A DNA stretch of 64,000 nucleotides from Synechococcus sp. CB0101 (lineage in GTDB: Bacteria > Cyanobacteriota > Cyanobacteriia > PCC-6307 > Cyanobiaceae): the NCBI RefSeq assembly GCF_000179235.2, contig NZ_CP039373.1:2328554-2392553 (forward strand), given 5' to 3'. The notes under the pieces were generated by a model. The model saw nothing but the letters and a program-made list of their open reading frames with translations. It did no database searches and was not told the origin of the DNA. Positions 9,188 through 23,298 of the stretch are shown piece after piece; position 1 is the first letter of the stretch, and each line of letters starts with the position of its first letter. The translations under genes and the position numbers were made by a program.

Positions 9188-10588
9188 TCAGGCTACCGGC
9201 CGCAGCCGCTCGGGAAGAACGTCGTAGCGCAGCAGGTCTTCCGGCTGCTCCCGGCGTTGCACCACCTCAGACAGGCCGTTGTGCACCATCACCGCCGCCG
9301 GGCGGGGGATGCGGTTGTAGTTCGACGACATCGAGGCGTTGTAAGCGCCGGTGGCAAACACGGCGAGCACATCGCCACTGGTGGCGGGCGGCAGCGCCAG
9401 ATCTTTCAGCAGCACGTCGCCAGATTCGCAGTGCTTGCCCGCCAGGGTGACGCTGTCGGAAGGCTCAGCCTCAGGCCGATCGGCGAGCACAGCGGTGTAT
9501 TGGGATTGATAGGTGATCGGCCGAGGGTTATCGCTCATGCCGCCATCCACCGACAGATAGGTGCGAATGCCGGGAATGTCTTTACGGCTGCCCACGCTGT
9601 AGAGGGTGACGCCCGAGGTCGCCACCAGGGAGCGGCCGGGCTCACACAGCAAACGGGGCAGATCCAGGCCCCGCTCCTGACAGGCCGCTGCCACGGCTTC
9701 AGCCACGGTGAGCACCCAGGCATCGATCGACGGCGGATCGTCGCTCTCCACATAGCGAATGCCCAGGCCGCCGCCCACGTTGAGATCGCTCACCGGATGC
9801 CCCATCTCCCGGGCCAACTTGAGGGCATCCGCCATGACCGCGGCGAGATCGCGGTGGGGCTGCAGCTCAAAAATCTGCGAGCCGATGTGGGCATGCAAGC
9901 CACTCACCTGGGCCCAGCTGCACTGTTTTAGGTGCTGGAGCACCCCTTCGAGCTGGTCGGGATCAAAGCCGAACTTGCTGTCGAGGTGGCCGGTGCGGAT
10001 GTATTCGTGCGTGTGGCACTCGATCCCCGGGGTGAAGCGCAGCATCAGCCGCACAGGCTGGGCCATCTCCAAGCTGGCGAGCTGCTCGATGTCGAGCCAG
10101 TTGTCGGCCACCACCGTCACCCCCAGCTCCACCGCCAGGCGCAGCTCCTCGAGGCTCTTGTTGTTGCCGTGGAACACGATGCGCTCTGGCGGCATCCCGC
10201 CTTGCACAGCCGTGAGCAGCTCACCGGCGGACACAGCATCGAGGCCCAGACCTTCAGAGGCCACCACGGCTGTGATCGCCAGGCTGCTGTTGGCCTTGGA
10301 GGCGTACAGCGCCAGGGCTGAGCCGGGGTAGTGAGAAGCCAGAGCCTTGCGATAGGCCTGAGCCGTGCCGCGCAGGGTGGCCTCATCGAGCACATACAAC
10401 GGTGTGCCGTAGCGCCGGGCCAGATCGCTCAGCACGCATCCACCCACCACCAGGCGACCCTCGGGGTCGATGGCCGTGGTAACGGGGGTGAGGTTGCGAT
10501 TGGGGCTGGCCACATCGCGCGCAGTCTCGTAGGGCCGCAGGTCGGCGGCGATGTCCGCTGCGGGGGCAGCTTCACGGGTACTGGTCAT
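9188..10588 (-). CDS. lysA: Diaminopimelate decarboxylase
   Basis: 466 residues. PLP enzyme of the fold-III family catalysing the last step of lysine synthesis. The PLP lysine is in ALYASKANSSLAI. Other signatures: SGLHAHIGSQIFE, the phosphate-binding LNVGGGLGIRY, CEPGRSLVA, and the catalytic Cys region AGKHCESGDVLL. The N-terminus carries about 35 extra residues compared with short family members. It is divergent from rimI with 34 bases between starts, and heads the leftward cluster. Confidence 0.96.
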   Translation of the reverse strand: MTSTREAAPAADIAADLRPYETARDVASPNRNLTPVTTAIDPEGRLVVGGCVLSDLARRYGTPLYVLDEATLRGTAQAYRKALASHYPGSALALYASKANSSLAITAVVASEGLGLDAVSAGELLTAVQGGMPPERIVFHGNNKSLEELRLAVELGVTVVADNWLDIEQLASLEMAQPVRLMLRFTPGIECHTHEYIRTGHLDSKFGFDPDQLEGVLQHLKQCSWAQVSGLHAHIGSQIFELQPHRDLAAVMADALKLAREMGHPVSDLNVGGGLGIRYVESDDPPSIDAWVLTVAEAVAAACQERGLDLPRLLCEPGRSLVATSGVTLYSVGSRKDIPGIRTYLSVDGGMSDNPRPITYQSQYTAVLADRPEAEPSDSVTLAGKHCESGDVLLKDLALPPATSGDVLAVFATGAYNASMSSNYNRIPRPAAVMVHNGLSEVVQRREQPEDLLRYDVLPERLRPVA

Positions 10589-10622
10589 CGGGCGATCCTA
10601 TGAAGAGCACCTCCCTCGCCTG

Positions 10623-11126
10623 GTGTCATTCGAGACAGAGCCCCCTGCCACCAACGAGCCCGTATCCCGGCGCCTTGGGCCAGAGCAGCTGAGCGCTTGC
10701 GTTGCCCTCGATCAAGCCAGCCTCAACGGGTTGTGGACCGAAGCGCAATGGCAAGAGGAACTAAGCCACACCCATCGGGTGTGCATGGGCTTGTTCAGGG
10801 GCCCAAGCCTGATCGCCCTTGCCAGCGGCTGGCTGGTGGTTGATGAACTGCAGATCGGTGCCGTGGCGGTGATGCCCGATCAACGGCGCCGGGGCTATGG
10901 GGAGCGGGTGTTGATGGCGTTGCTAAGGGAAGCCTGGCTGCTCGGAGCGATCAACGCCACGCTGGAAGTGAGCGGATCGAACACAGCCGCCCAGGCCCTT
11001 TACCGGCGCAGCGGCTTCAACACCGCGGGCATCCGTCGCGGTTACTACCGCAATGGAGACGATGCCCTGATCCAATGGAGAGGCTTACAGGACATGGAAC
11101 AGGTTCGGATTGCCGCCCATTCCTGA
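10623..11126 (+). CDS. rimI: Ribosomal-protein-alanine N-acetyltransferase RimI-like
   Basis: 167 residues from GTG 10623; an ATG at 10551 would overlap lysA and is unlikely. It is a GNAT fold with the acetyl-CoA loop VMPDQRRRGYGERVLMALL and a RimI-type C-terminal half (LEVSGSNTAAQALYRRSGF, then RRGYYRNGDDAL). RimI acetylates the N-terminus of ribosomal protein S18. It sits between lysA and clpC, divergent from the former. Confidence 0.88.
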   Translation: MSFETEPPATNEPVSRRLGPEQLSACVALDQASLNGLWTEAQWQEELSHTHRVCMGLFRGPSLIALASGWLVVDELQIGAVAVMPDQRRRGYGERVLMALLREAWLLGAINATLEVSGSNTAAQALYRRSGFNTAGIRRGYYRNGDDALIQWRGLQDMEQVRIAAHS

Positions 11127-11276
11127 TGCGAACAACCGAAGAAGTGTGCAGCTTGAGTTGTTGAAACCACGCGCCTAGAACGCAGTTGCAGCAGTGGGTT
11201 TGACGGATCCGAGCTTCACACCACACTCCCCAGGCCAACCCTGATAAGTTGGGAGTACACGCAACAGGCCCCGCCC

Positions 11277-13838
11277 ATGTTCGAGCGGTTTACCGAGAAG
11301 GCCATCAAGGTGATCATGCTGGCCCAAGAGGAGGCCCGCCGCCTGGGGCACAACTTCGTGGGCACCGAGCAGATCCTGCTGGGCCTGATCGGTGAAGGCA
11401 CCGGCGTGGCCGCCAAGGTGCTCAAGTCGATGGGGGTCAACCTCAAGGATGCCCGCGTTGAAGTGGAGAAAATCATTGGGCGCGGCTCCGGCTTCGTGGC
11501 CGTTGAAATCCCGTTCACGCCAAGAGCCAAACGGGTGCTGGAGCTGTCGCTCGAAGAAGCCCGCCAGCTCGGGCACAACTACATCGGCACCGAGCACCTG
11601 CTGCTGGGCCTGATTCGAGAAGGCGAGGGCGTGGCCGCCCGTGTGCTCGAAAACCTGGGTGTCGACCTGGCGAAGGTGCGCACCCAAGTGATCCGCATGC
11701 TCGGCGAAACCGCCGAGGTAGCCAGCGGCGGTGGCGGCGGCAAAGGGTCCACCAAAACCCCCACCCTCGACGAGTTCGGCAGCAACCTCACCCAACAGGC
11801 CGCCGACGGCAAGCTCGACCCGGTGGTGGGCCGCCAGCACGAGATCGAGCGCGTCATCCAGATCCTGGGTCGCCGCACCAAGAACAACCCCGTGCTGATC
11901 GGCGAACCCGGCGTGGGCAAAACCGCCATCGCCGAGGGCCTCGCCCAGCGGATCAACTCCGGCGATGTGCCCGACATCCTTGAAGACAAGCGCGTTCTCA
12001 CCCTGGATATCGGCCTGCTGGTGGCCGGCACCAAGTACCGCGGTGAATTTGAGGAGCGCCTCAAAAAGATCATGGAGGAGATCCGGGGTGCCGGGAACGT
12101 GATCCTCGTGATCGACGAGGTGCACACCCTGATCGGCGCCGGCGCTGCCGAAGGCGCCATCGACGCCGCCAACATCCTCAAGCCAGCCCTGGCCCGCGGC
12201 GAGCTGCAGTGCATCGGTGCCACCACGCTGGATGAATACCGCAAACACATCGAACGCGATGCCGCCCTGGAGCGTCGCTTCCAGCCGGTGCAGGTGGGTG
12301 AGCCGTCAGTTGACGACACCATCGAGATCCTGCGGGGCCTGAAGGAGCGCTACGAAGCGCACCACCGCCTCACGATCGCCGATGAGGCCCTGGTGGCCGC
12401 TGCGACCTTGGGCGACCGCTACATCTCCGATCGCTTCCTGCCCGACAAGGCCATCGACCTGATCGATGAAGCCGGCAGCCGCGTGCGTCTGATGAACTCG
12501 AAGCTGCCCCCGGCCGCCAAGGAGGTCGACAAGCAACTGCGCGCGGTCCAAAAGGAAAAGGAAGACGCCGTTCGCGAGCAGGACTTCACCAAGGCCGGCG
12601 AGCTGCGCGATAAGGAAGTGGAGCTGCGCGACCAGATCCGCTCGATCCTGCAGACCCGCAAGGAAGAGCCCGAGGCGCAAGTGGCCGAAGCCGGCAGCGA
12701 AGCCACTGCCGAGACCTCGGCTCCCGCAGCCACCGCTGTGGCCGAAGCCCCGGCTGATGACCGCACCCCGATGGTGACGGAGGAAGACATCGCCCAGATC
12801 GTGGCCTCCTGGACCGGTGTGCCGGTGCAGAAGCTCACCGAAAGCGAGTCGGCCAAGCTGCTCAACATGGAGGAAACCCTCCACCAGCGCCTGATCGGTC
12901 AAGACGAAGCGGTGAAGGCCGTGTCACGCGCCATCCGCCGCGCCCGCGTGGGCCTGAAGAACCCCAACCGCCCGATCGCCAGCTTCATCTTCTCCGGCCC
13001 CACTGGTGTGGGTAAAACTGAGCTGACCAAGTCGCTCGCGGCCTACTTCTTCGGCAGCGAAGAGGCGATGATCCGCCTCGACATGTCGGAGTTCATGGAG
13101 CGCCACACCGTCAGCAAGCTGATCGGTTCACCTCCGGGTTATGTGGGCTTCAACGAAGGCGGTCAGCTCACTGAGGCTGTGCGCCGCCGGCCCTACACCG
13201 TGGTGCTGTTCGACGAGATCGAGAAGGCCCACCCCGATGTGTTCAACCTGCTGCTGCAACTCCTGGAAGACGGTCGCCTGACCGATTCCAAGGGCCGCAC
13301 GGTTGATTTCAAGAACACGCTGATCATCATGACCTCGAACATCGGTTCGAAGGTGATCGAAAAGGGTGGCGGCGGCCTCGGCTTCGAGTTCTCCGGCGCC
13401 GATGCGGAAGAAACCAACTACAACCGCATCCGCTCGCTGGTGAACGAAGAGCTGAAGCAGTACTTCCGCCCTGAGTTCCTCAACCGTCTCGACGAAATCA
13501 TCGTCTTCCGTCAGCTCAGCCGCGACGAAGTCAAGGAGATCGCCGAGATCATGCTCAAGGAAGTGTTCAGCCGCATGAGCGAGAAGGGCATCCACCTATC
13601 CGTCACCGAGGCCTTCAAAGAGCGACTGGTGGAGGAGGGCTACAACCCCAGCTACGGCGCCCGTCCACTGCGTCGTGCCGTGATGCGCCTGCTCGAAGAC
13701 TCCCTGGCCGAAGAATTCCTCTCCGGTCGCATCGGCGAAGGCGACAGTGCCGTTGTGGATGTGGACGACAACAAGCAAGTTGTCATCCGCAAGCAAGGCG
13801 AAGCCGCCATTCCCGCACTGGCTGGGGCTGGGGTCTGA
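11277..13838 (+). CDS. clpC: ATP-dependent Clp protease ATPase subunit ClpC
   Basis: 853 residues, full length. Two N-terminal Clp repeats contain the paired [18 protein letters not shown] and [21 protein letters not shown]-1 has Walker A at residues 209-216 (GEPGVGKT). A middle UVR-containing region ([16 protein letters not shown]) is followed by an Ala/Glu-rich linker. AAA-2 has Walker A at 574-581 (GPTGVGKT) and a LGFE-type ClpP contact region ([11 protein letters not shown]). It is the unfoldase partner of ClpP/ClpR in the cytosol and also occurs in chloroplasts. The upstream 150 bases hold its promoter, but no clear box was identified. Confidence 0.98.
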   Translation: MFERFTEKAIKVIMLAQEEARRLGHNFVGTEQILLGLIGEGTGVAAKVLKSMGVNLKDARVEVEKIIGRGSGFVAVEIPFTPRAKRVLELSLEEARQLGHNYIGTEHLLLGLIREGEGVAARVLENLGVDLAKVRTQVIRMLGETAEVASGGGGGKGSTKTPTLDEFGSNLTQQAADGKLDPVVGRQHEIERVIQILGRRTKNNPVLIGEPGVGKTAIAEGLAQRINSGDVPDILEDKRVLTLDIGLLVAGTKYRGEFEERLKKIMEEIRGAGNVILVIDEVHTLIGAGAAEGAIDAANILKPALARGELQCIGATTLDEYRKHIERDAALERRFQPVQVGEPSVDDTIEILRGLKERYEAHHRLTIADEALVAAATLGDRYISDRFLPDKAIDLIDEAGSRVRLMNSKLPPAAKEVDKQLRAVQKEKEDAVREQDFTKAGELRDKEVELRDQIRSILQTRKEEPEAQVAEAGSEATAETSAPAATAVAEAPADDRTPMVTEEDIAQIVASWTGVPVQKLTESESAKLLNMEETLHQRLIGQDEAVKAVSRAIRRARVGLKNPNRPIASFIFSGPTGVGKTELTKSLAAYFFGSEEAMIRLDMSEFMERHTVSKLIGSPPGYVGFNEGGQLTEAVRRRPYTVVLFDEIEKAHPDVFNLLLQLLEDGRLTDSKGRTVDFKNTLIIMTSNIGSKVIEKGGGGLGFEFSGADAEETNYNRIRSLVNEELKQYFRPEFLNRLDEIIVFRQLSRDEVKEIAEIMLKEVFSRMSEKGIHLSVTEAFKERLVEEGYNPSYGARPLRRAVMRLLEDSLAEEFLSGRIGEGDSAVVDVDDNKQVVIRKQGEAAIPALAGAGV

Positions 13839-13856
13839 TCCAAGCTCCTGTAACCG

Positions 13857-14800
13857 ATGTCGCATCCCCTTTCGGATGTTGTAGCCGGGCAGTACGAGAT
13901 ATGGGTTTACCCAGAACCCATCCAGGATTTGCCCCTTGGCTGGCATCAAACTGGCAATGGTTTGATCCCAGCCACGCGCATCCCCTGTTCTGGCCTGATC
14001 GCGACTATCGCGCTGATCTCGACATCCTGATCGCAGGCTGCGGCAGCAATCAAGCTGCAGTATTCGCTACCACCAACCCAGCTGTGCGGGTGGTACCGAT
14101 TGACGTGAGCGCGCATCGCTCGACCATCACCTCTTTCTCCAACAGAAATACGCACTCAACAAGTTCGAACTCCACCGGCTGCTCATCGAGTAGGTGGGCA
14201 AAGCGGAGCCGCCTCGCCGTCGCTCCCGACTTGCAGTTTGATGCGGGTCTTGTTGACGCGTTTCTCCAGGGCCTCGATCACAGTTGCGCCGTTGTCGACT
14301 GACACGAGCTAGTCGACGCGTGCGCCCTAGTAGTCCCTCAGGAATGGTTCTTCAAGTCGTCGTAGGAGCCCACGGTGGCCACAGGCGACTCATTTCTCAG
14401 CGCGGTCGCGGCTCTCCCAAAAGAACAACAATGGCCTGCGATGGGGCGGATCAACCACCGCAATGGCTGCCATTTTTTTATTACAGCGTCCCACCCAGAA
14501 CGACCACCAGAGTCATATCTAATCGATTGGACAATGGGGTGCTAGCTCGTTGCCGTGCAGCTATTTCGCTACTGCTGCAGGCTCGATGGCCAGAGCATCA
14601 GTCCTCCCGGCTGGAGCACGACCCTGAGCTCTGAGCAGCTGAGCTTCGTGCGACGGGCGAACAATCGCCGCACGATCCGTAACATCCTCGCCGGGGCCGC
14701 TTCAGACGCGAGCCGTAGAAAGGCAGACCGCGAACAATTCGCTCACGAGCTCTTTGAATCACTCATGAATCGCGACTGTTTGGCCGCGGCACTCCCCTGA
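13857..14800 (+). pseudogene. Decayed class I SAM-dependent methyltransferase gene
   Basis: Pieces of one protein appear in order in more than one frame. ATG 13857 begins MSHPLSDVVAGQYEIWVYPE. After a frame change near 13930 comes WLASNWQWFDPSHAHPLFWP and the SAM motif LDILIAGCGSNQAAVF. Another change near 14110 gives SLDHHLFLQQKYALNKFEL, ending in a stop at about 14190. About 75 codons of the methyltransferase core then appear to be missing. The C-terminal region resumes with VAPDLQFDAGLVDAFLQGLD and, past three in-frame stops, INHRNGCHFF, GWSTTLSSEQLSFVRR and FAHELFESLMNRDCLAAALP, ending at 14800. The gene started 18 bases after clpC. It is AT-richer than its neighbours, consistent with decay. 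Confidence 0.85.
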
Positions 14801-15020
14801 CATCAGTGAACGTGATGCCAAAAATCAAATGTCAGACTCAGGCGGGTTCGGTAAACTTTTTTTGCATGATGAAATCAAATTGAGAGCCTCGTATCTGCGT
14901 CCGCGTGATCAGCCATTCGCACCTGGGTACCCGTTGGCGGCTGTGCTGCCACCTTGGCAACCGTCACCGCCGGCTGCGCTTGGAGCGGTTGAGGCTCCGG
15001 AGCTGAAGGCGGCTGCCGAA
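14801..15020. other. Intergenic region between two convergent loci
   Basis: No ordinary gene is seen. On the minus strand, the frame one off from the end of the glycine-rich gene reads on as VSSAAAFSSGASTAPSAAGG and then GGSTAANGYPGANG before stopping at 14909. This looks compositionally like more of the glycine-rich protein, so its true C-terminus could lie here if another frame change exists. The stretch near 14865 has a T7 run, but no convincing stem was found. Confidence 0.4.
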
Positions 15021-17699
15021 CTAACCGATCGCACCGTTAGCACCCGCGGAGCCTCTCGTGCCGGTGATGGCGCCGTTACCACCGGCACCACCGGCACCAC
15101 CGGTGCCCGCGGCATCCACCGCCGCTGCTTCCGTATCCGACACACCGGAGAACGACGCACCCCCCCCCACCCCACTCGCGGATGTACCCGTTTTGGCCTG
15201 CGGGAGTGGTGAACGCGCCGTTAACTGCGGTCCACGTTCCATCGGCGAGCCGTAGCAAATAGTCGGCGCTCCCGGCACCAATTGGTTGACCGGCCGCCCA
15301 GTTCGCATAGTTGAGCGGCGGCAGGGTGGTCCCGCCCCCGCCTGAAGGGCCACCCGACCAGAAATCAGTGCCGGCCTCTGGACCCTGGGTCCATCTCCAG
15401 GTATCAGCGACAGCAGCGTCGGAGGCGGCCAGCCACTGGCTGCCATTACCGAGGATGTAGGTCGCGACGAAGGCGTCCTCCGCCGCGCTGGTGATGGTCG
15501 CCAGATAGCTATTCTGCCCGTTGAGCGAGACGCCGGGGCCGCCGGCATTTGCGCCGAACCAGAAGAAGCTGCCGGTAACAAGTTGGTAGAAGCGGCTTCC
15601 CGGAGATTGCCCAGGGGCCGTCGGCCCCTCCGGCCAGAAGTAGGTGTTGGCCGGATTGTTCAGCGAGAGAACGTCGAAGGAGAAGTTGCCCAGGGTCGCT
15701 CCGGTGGTGATCTGCATCGCCGCGAGGGCGGTGTTGATGTCGGCTTGACTGCCAGTGAAGTAGACCTCGGTTTTCTGCCCGGCCAGGGTGTAGCCGTAGG
15801 AAGCGGTCAGGCCCGCCGTGACCGGCAGGGAGAACGTCGTGCCGGTCGGCGCCCCGACCAGGGAGACCCGCACCACCTGGGTGCCGGCGGTTCCGGTGAT
15901 CGCCAGTTCCGGGGCGGCCTGACCAGCCGTGTTGGGCGCATAGAAGACGCGGTCCCCGGTCGGGGAGTACCCGCGACCGCCGTTGCCGCCGTTGCCTCCG
16001 TCACCAGCCGTACCGGTTGTGGCGTTGGTGCCCCCGGAGCCGCCAAGGCCACCGTTGCCACCGTTGCCACCGCGCCCGCCATTGGGAGTTGTGGCATCTC
16101 CATTACCTCCACTGCCGCCAACACCACCGGCACCACCGGTGCCGCCGGCTCCACCATTTCCGTCTTGGCCAGTAGCACCAGTGCCACCGGCCAAGACAGA
16201 AAACACATAGCGTCCAAGACCGCCTTCCCCGCCTTCCCCGCCGAGACCACCACTGCCGCCGTTGCCACCGCGTCCACCATCACCACCGTTGCCACCAGCG
16301 CCGCCAGCCGTGGTTGCAGCAGCACCCGCGCCACCTTGACCACCTATCCCGCCGGTGCCCCCCGTACCGCCGGTGCCCCCCGTACCGCCGGTGCCGCCAC
16401 GACCAAAGATCAAGCTACCCTGACCGCCTTCTCCGCCCAACCCACCGGATCCGCCGGTGCCGCCGAATCCGCCGTCACCGCCAGGAAGACCAATACCTTG
16501 TTGAAAACCACCGCTTGCGCCAGAGCTACCGGTCACACCGGTGCTGCCTTGTCCGCCTTGACCGCCATCGCCGAGCAACAGGCCACCGGCTCCACCCGTG
16601 CCACCAGCCCCGCCATCAAGACCCGTACCGCCCAGACCGCCGTCGCCAATCCAGCCGGCGTTGCCACCACGTCCACCGGTGATGGCATCACCTCCATCCC
16701 CATAAATAATTCCTGCATCACCACCATTTATGGAGGAAGATTTTCCATCGGCACCATCGGCAAACAAATAACGACCGGAGGAAGACTCAAGATCACCCAC
16801 TTGCTTCTGGCTGGGCACGTTGATATCCTTACGGTTCAGCTGAATCAGATTGAGGTTGATTGAACCCACACCATCAGCCGCACTAGAAACCTTAGCCAAG
16901 CGGTTGGACTTGCTGACCCACACCTCAATCGCAATCGGCTCCGCACCATCAGCGGCCGGCAATCCGCCCATTTCAGCAGCAGCCAAGTCGGAAAGGGGCA
17001 GCATCGACGCCCAGGTGGCCTGATCCAAATAGGCAGTGTATTTCTTGAGATCTCCATCGTTGCCCACCAGACGCCAATCAAGAGCCCGCTTCAGAGCAGA
17101 CAAGGCATTGCGAGCAGTCAGCCCCGTGGTCAAACTATTCAGAGCAACAGAGACATCAGCCGAATCCAGATCACCCTCGTCGACCTCAACCCATTTCCTA
17201 CCCTTTGCACCAAGCGAACGCGCATTAGCGTAAGTCATGGCGCCCTCTCTTACAAAGCGCGTAGATTCGCCGTCTATCGTTGACTTGACATTGAACTTAC
17301 GACCAGCCTGCACATCCCCCCGCGACGAGAGATTGATCCCATTAACGTCAATTGACAAATCGAACGCATAACGCTTAAGACGCCTCAATACCGCAGCTGG
17401 CGGATTCAATGAAGAACCCGAATCACCGATGCCGGTCAGGGGATCGCGGCCGTCAGTTACAAAAACAGAATCGCCAACCTCGCTAAGGCCATCGATCGTA
17501 GGGGATCCAACAGCAGAAGCTGCATCCAGCCCCCCCCGCCAAGTAACGCAGACGATCCTGAATGCGCCTCCTCCCAGCCACGCAAGCCCATCATCCCCTG
17601 CTCCTCAACACCGGGGATTGCAACTGACTGGAAAAGGGGATCCACAGCGGACAGATTTGCTGCAGGAAGGTTTATAGCAGAAAAAGCGAGTCCTGCCAA
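15021..17699 (-). CDS. Glycine-rich PGRS-like protein with C-type-lectin-like domain; frame broken at two poly-G tracts
   Basis: Three overlapping frames form one protein: 17699 to about 17530 (TTG start), then the longest frame down to 15076, and an alternative tail ending at 15021. With one G added at 17530-17537 and one removed at 15160-15168, the product is 892 residues. Residue numbers below count from 17409. Residues 15-205 resemble LppX/LprG-type lipoprotein domains (GRKWVEVDEGD, AIEVWVSKSNRLAKV). Residues 225-482 are Gly-Gly-X repeats with PGRS-like phrases (GWIGDGGLGGTG, GGLLLGDGGQGG). Residues 500-590 are strand-rich and cadherin-like (VYFTGSQADINTALAAMQIT). Residues 605-748 resemble a C-type lectin domain (YLATITSAAEDAFVATYI, QWLAASDA, DTWRWTQGPE, YANWAAGQP). 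Probably secreted or surface-exposed, although the N-terminal hydrophobic stretch is weak. Function unknown. Confidence 0.75.
15160..15168 (-). repeat. Poly-G tract (G9) at the 3' end of the glycine-rich gene
   Basis: Nine C on the plus strand, G9 in the coding sense. In the long frame the protein after this tract reads GCVVLRCVGYG and stops at 15076. With G8 the frame continues ASFSGVSDTEAAAVDAAG and GGAGGAGGNGAITG to 15021, matching the composition of the rest of the protein. Confidence 0.85.
17530..17537 (-). repeat. Poly-G tract (G8) near the 5' end of the glycine-rich gene
   Basis: Eight C on the plus strand. The frame from the TTG at 17699 crosses this tract and then reads out of phase, stopping at 17457. 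With one more G it would read GGGGLDAASAVGSPTIDGLS and run without a stop into the main frame. The tract therefore separates start and body of the gene. Confidence 0.85.
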
Positions 17700-17709
17700 C
17701 TTACGTATA

Positions 17710-17749
17710 GAGACAAAAAAAGCACCCGTCGGGTGGCTTTTTTTGTCTC
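17710..17749. terminator. Strong intrinsic terminator of the rRNA operon (bidirectional form)
   Basis: A nearly perfect inverted repeat with core GCACCC/GGGTGGC around a two-base loop, flanked by A7 on one side and T7 on the other, so it can act in both directions. It lies about 70 bases beyond the 5S 3' end and immediately before the glycine-rich gene. Confidence 0.9.
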
Positions 17750-17816
17750 ATCACTCCAGTCGGCTGATCAACAGCAGCAACGGAAAGCGGGAGATGGTTA
17801 GAGCAAAGAATGTTTT

Positions 17817-17934
17817 ACCTGGCATCGACCTATTTTCTCAGGGGGCTACCCCCCAAATATCGTCGGCGCTGCATCGTTTCACAGCCGAGTTCGAGATGGA
17901 TCGGAGTGGTTCCAATGCGCCATGGACACCAGGA
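17817..17934 (-). rRNA. rrf: 5S ribosomal RNA
   Basis: About 118 nt. The minus strand starts TCCTGGTGTCCATGGCGC and ends GGTCGATGCCAGGT, whose ends pair as the 5S terminal stem. The internal CGAACTCGGCTGTGAAACG matches the conserved 5S loop. It is the last gene of the rRNA operon; the 5S-23S spacer is 17935-18094. Confidence 0.95.
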
Positions 17935-18094
17935 TAGAAAACTTGGGTGACAAGCTTTCAAAGCATTCTTCGCTCTCAGGTGAACCCTGAGAACTGCATA
18001 GGTTACAGACCAGTCCGTCTGCCTGCTGACGCAGGTGTTGGAGGTCCGCTCTAGAAGACAAAGATCTCGCCTTTTTCAAGGTTTGAGAGCTGAG

Positions 18095-20971
<2,877 letters not shown>

Positions 20972-21447
20972 AAATTAATCCTCCTAACGCTTCAGGCTGT
21001 TGAGGCCTATTCTCTCGAATTTGGCAAGCAGCTTCGCTATTGATCGGTCTCCCAATCGCAAGCGGCTCTGCCGCAAATAAGGATCAGACTCCCGTCGGCT
21101 CGGCGCCGTTGGAAGAACGCTAGAAGGTCTCGGCTCTCAAAAATAGAATCACGACATAACATCAGCTTTGCAGCTTCTGTCATCTCGCCTCTATGAGATG
21201 CTTTGTCTTTCCAGACTCACCTATGCAGTTGTCAAGGTTCTGCTGAATCTCATTGAAAAAGCCCCTCGCGAGGCTCCTTCGCTGAATCCAGCATCAGATC
21301 AACCATCTCAACCTTGATCCTTGGATCAAAGACTGGGGAATGATCTGAGGCTGAACTCCACTCGATCTCTCGAGTGCTCTTGATCAGCGAACAACGTCTA
21401 CCTCACCTCACAAGAATTGCTTCCTGCTTCAGGAGTTCAGATGTTAG
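20972..21447 (-). other. tRNA-Ala to 23S internal transcribed spacer
   Basis: About 476 bases with no gene. It contains an antitermination boxA-like element on the minus strand (GAACCTTGACAACTGCATAG, 21240-21221), a conserved cyanobacterial spacer feature. The remainder is expected to form the RNase III processing stem with the far side of 23S. Confidence 0.75.
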
Positions 21448-21520
21448 TGGAGGTTAGCGGACTCGAACCGCTGACATCCTGCTTGCAAAGCAGGCGCTCT
21501 ACCAACTGAGCTAAACCCCC
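21448..21520 (-). tRNA. tRNA-Ala (anticodon UGC)
   Basis: 73 nt. Acceptor GGGGGTT pairs with AACCTCC, the D arm is AGCTCAGTTGGTAGAGC, the anticodon stem-loop CCTGCTTTGCAAGCAGG has TGC, and the T arm is AGCGGTTCGAGTCCGCT. CCA is not encoded. It lies in the 16S-23S spacer after tRNA-Ile. Confidence 0.97.
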
Positions 21521-21546
21521 AATTGATCCATCGCTGGACCTTGGCA

Positions 21547-21620
<74 letters not shown>

Positions 21621-21810
21621 AGGAAGTGAACCCTCTATGGGGTGACCTAGACAACGTTTAGGAACTAAAAATCAAGACTTGAGCATGAATGACTTACCGA
21701 GGTATCCCATTCATCCCAACCTTGAAGTTGAGGTACCGATCGACCTTCGAGATGACAGGATCATGGCCTGAGAATAAAGTACTCAGACATCACGATCAGT
21801 TGTTGTCTCC

Positions 21811-23298
<1,488 letters not shown>

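Noticed and set aside
16040-16660. CRISPR-like or satellite array
   Set aside because: The repetition is codon-level Gly-Gly-X of a coding sequence, with no constant repeats and unique spacers.
15583-16863. 426-codon Thr/Ala-rich plus-strand frame
   Set aside because: It is the complement of the Gly-Gly-X repeat, whose codons read as Thr/Ala/Pro on the other strand; no start signal or domain.
13839-17816. Insertion sequence or prophage remnant around the decayed gene and glycine-rich gene
   Set aside because: No transposase, integrase, terminal inverted repeats or target duplications could be found.
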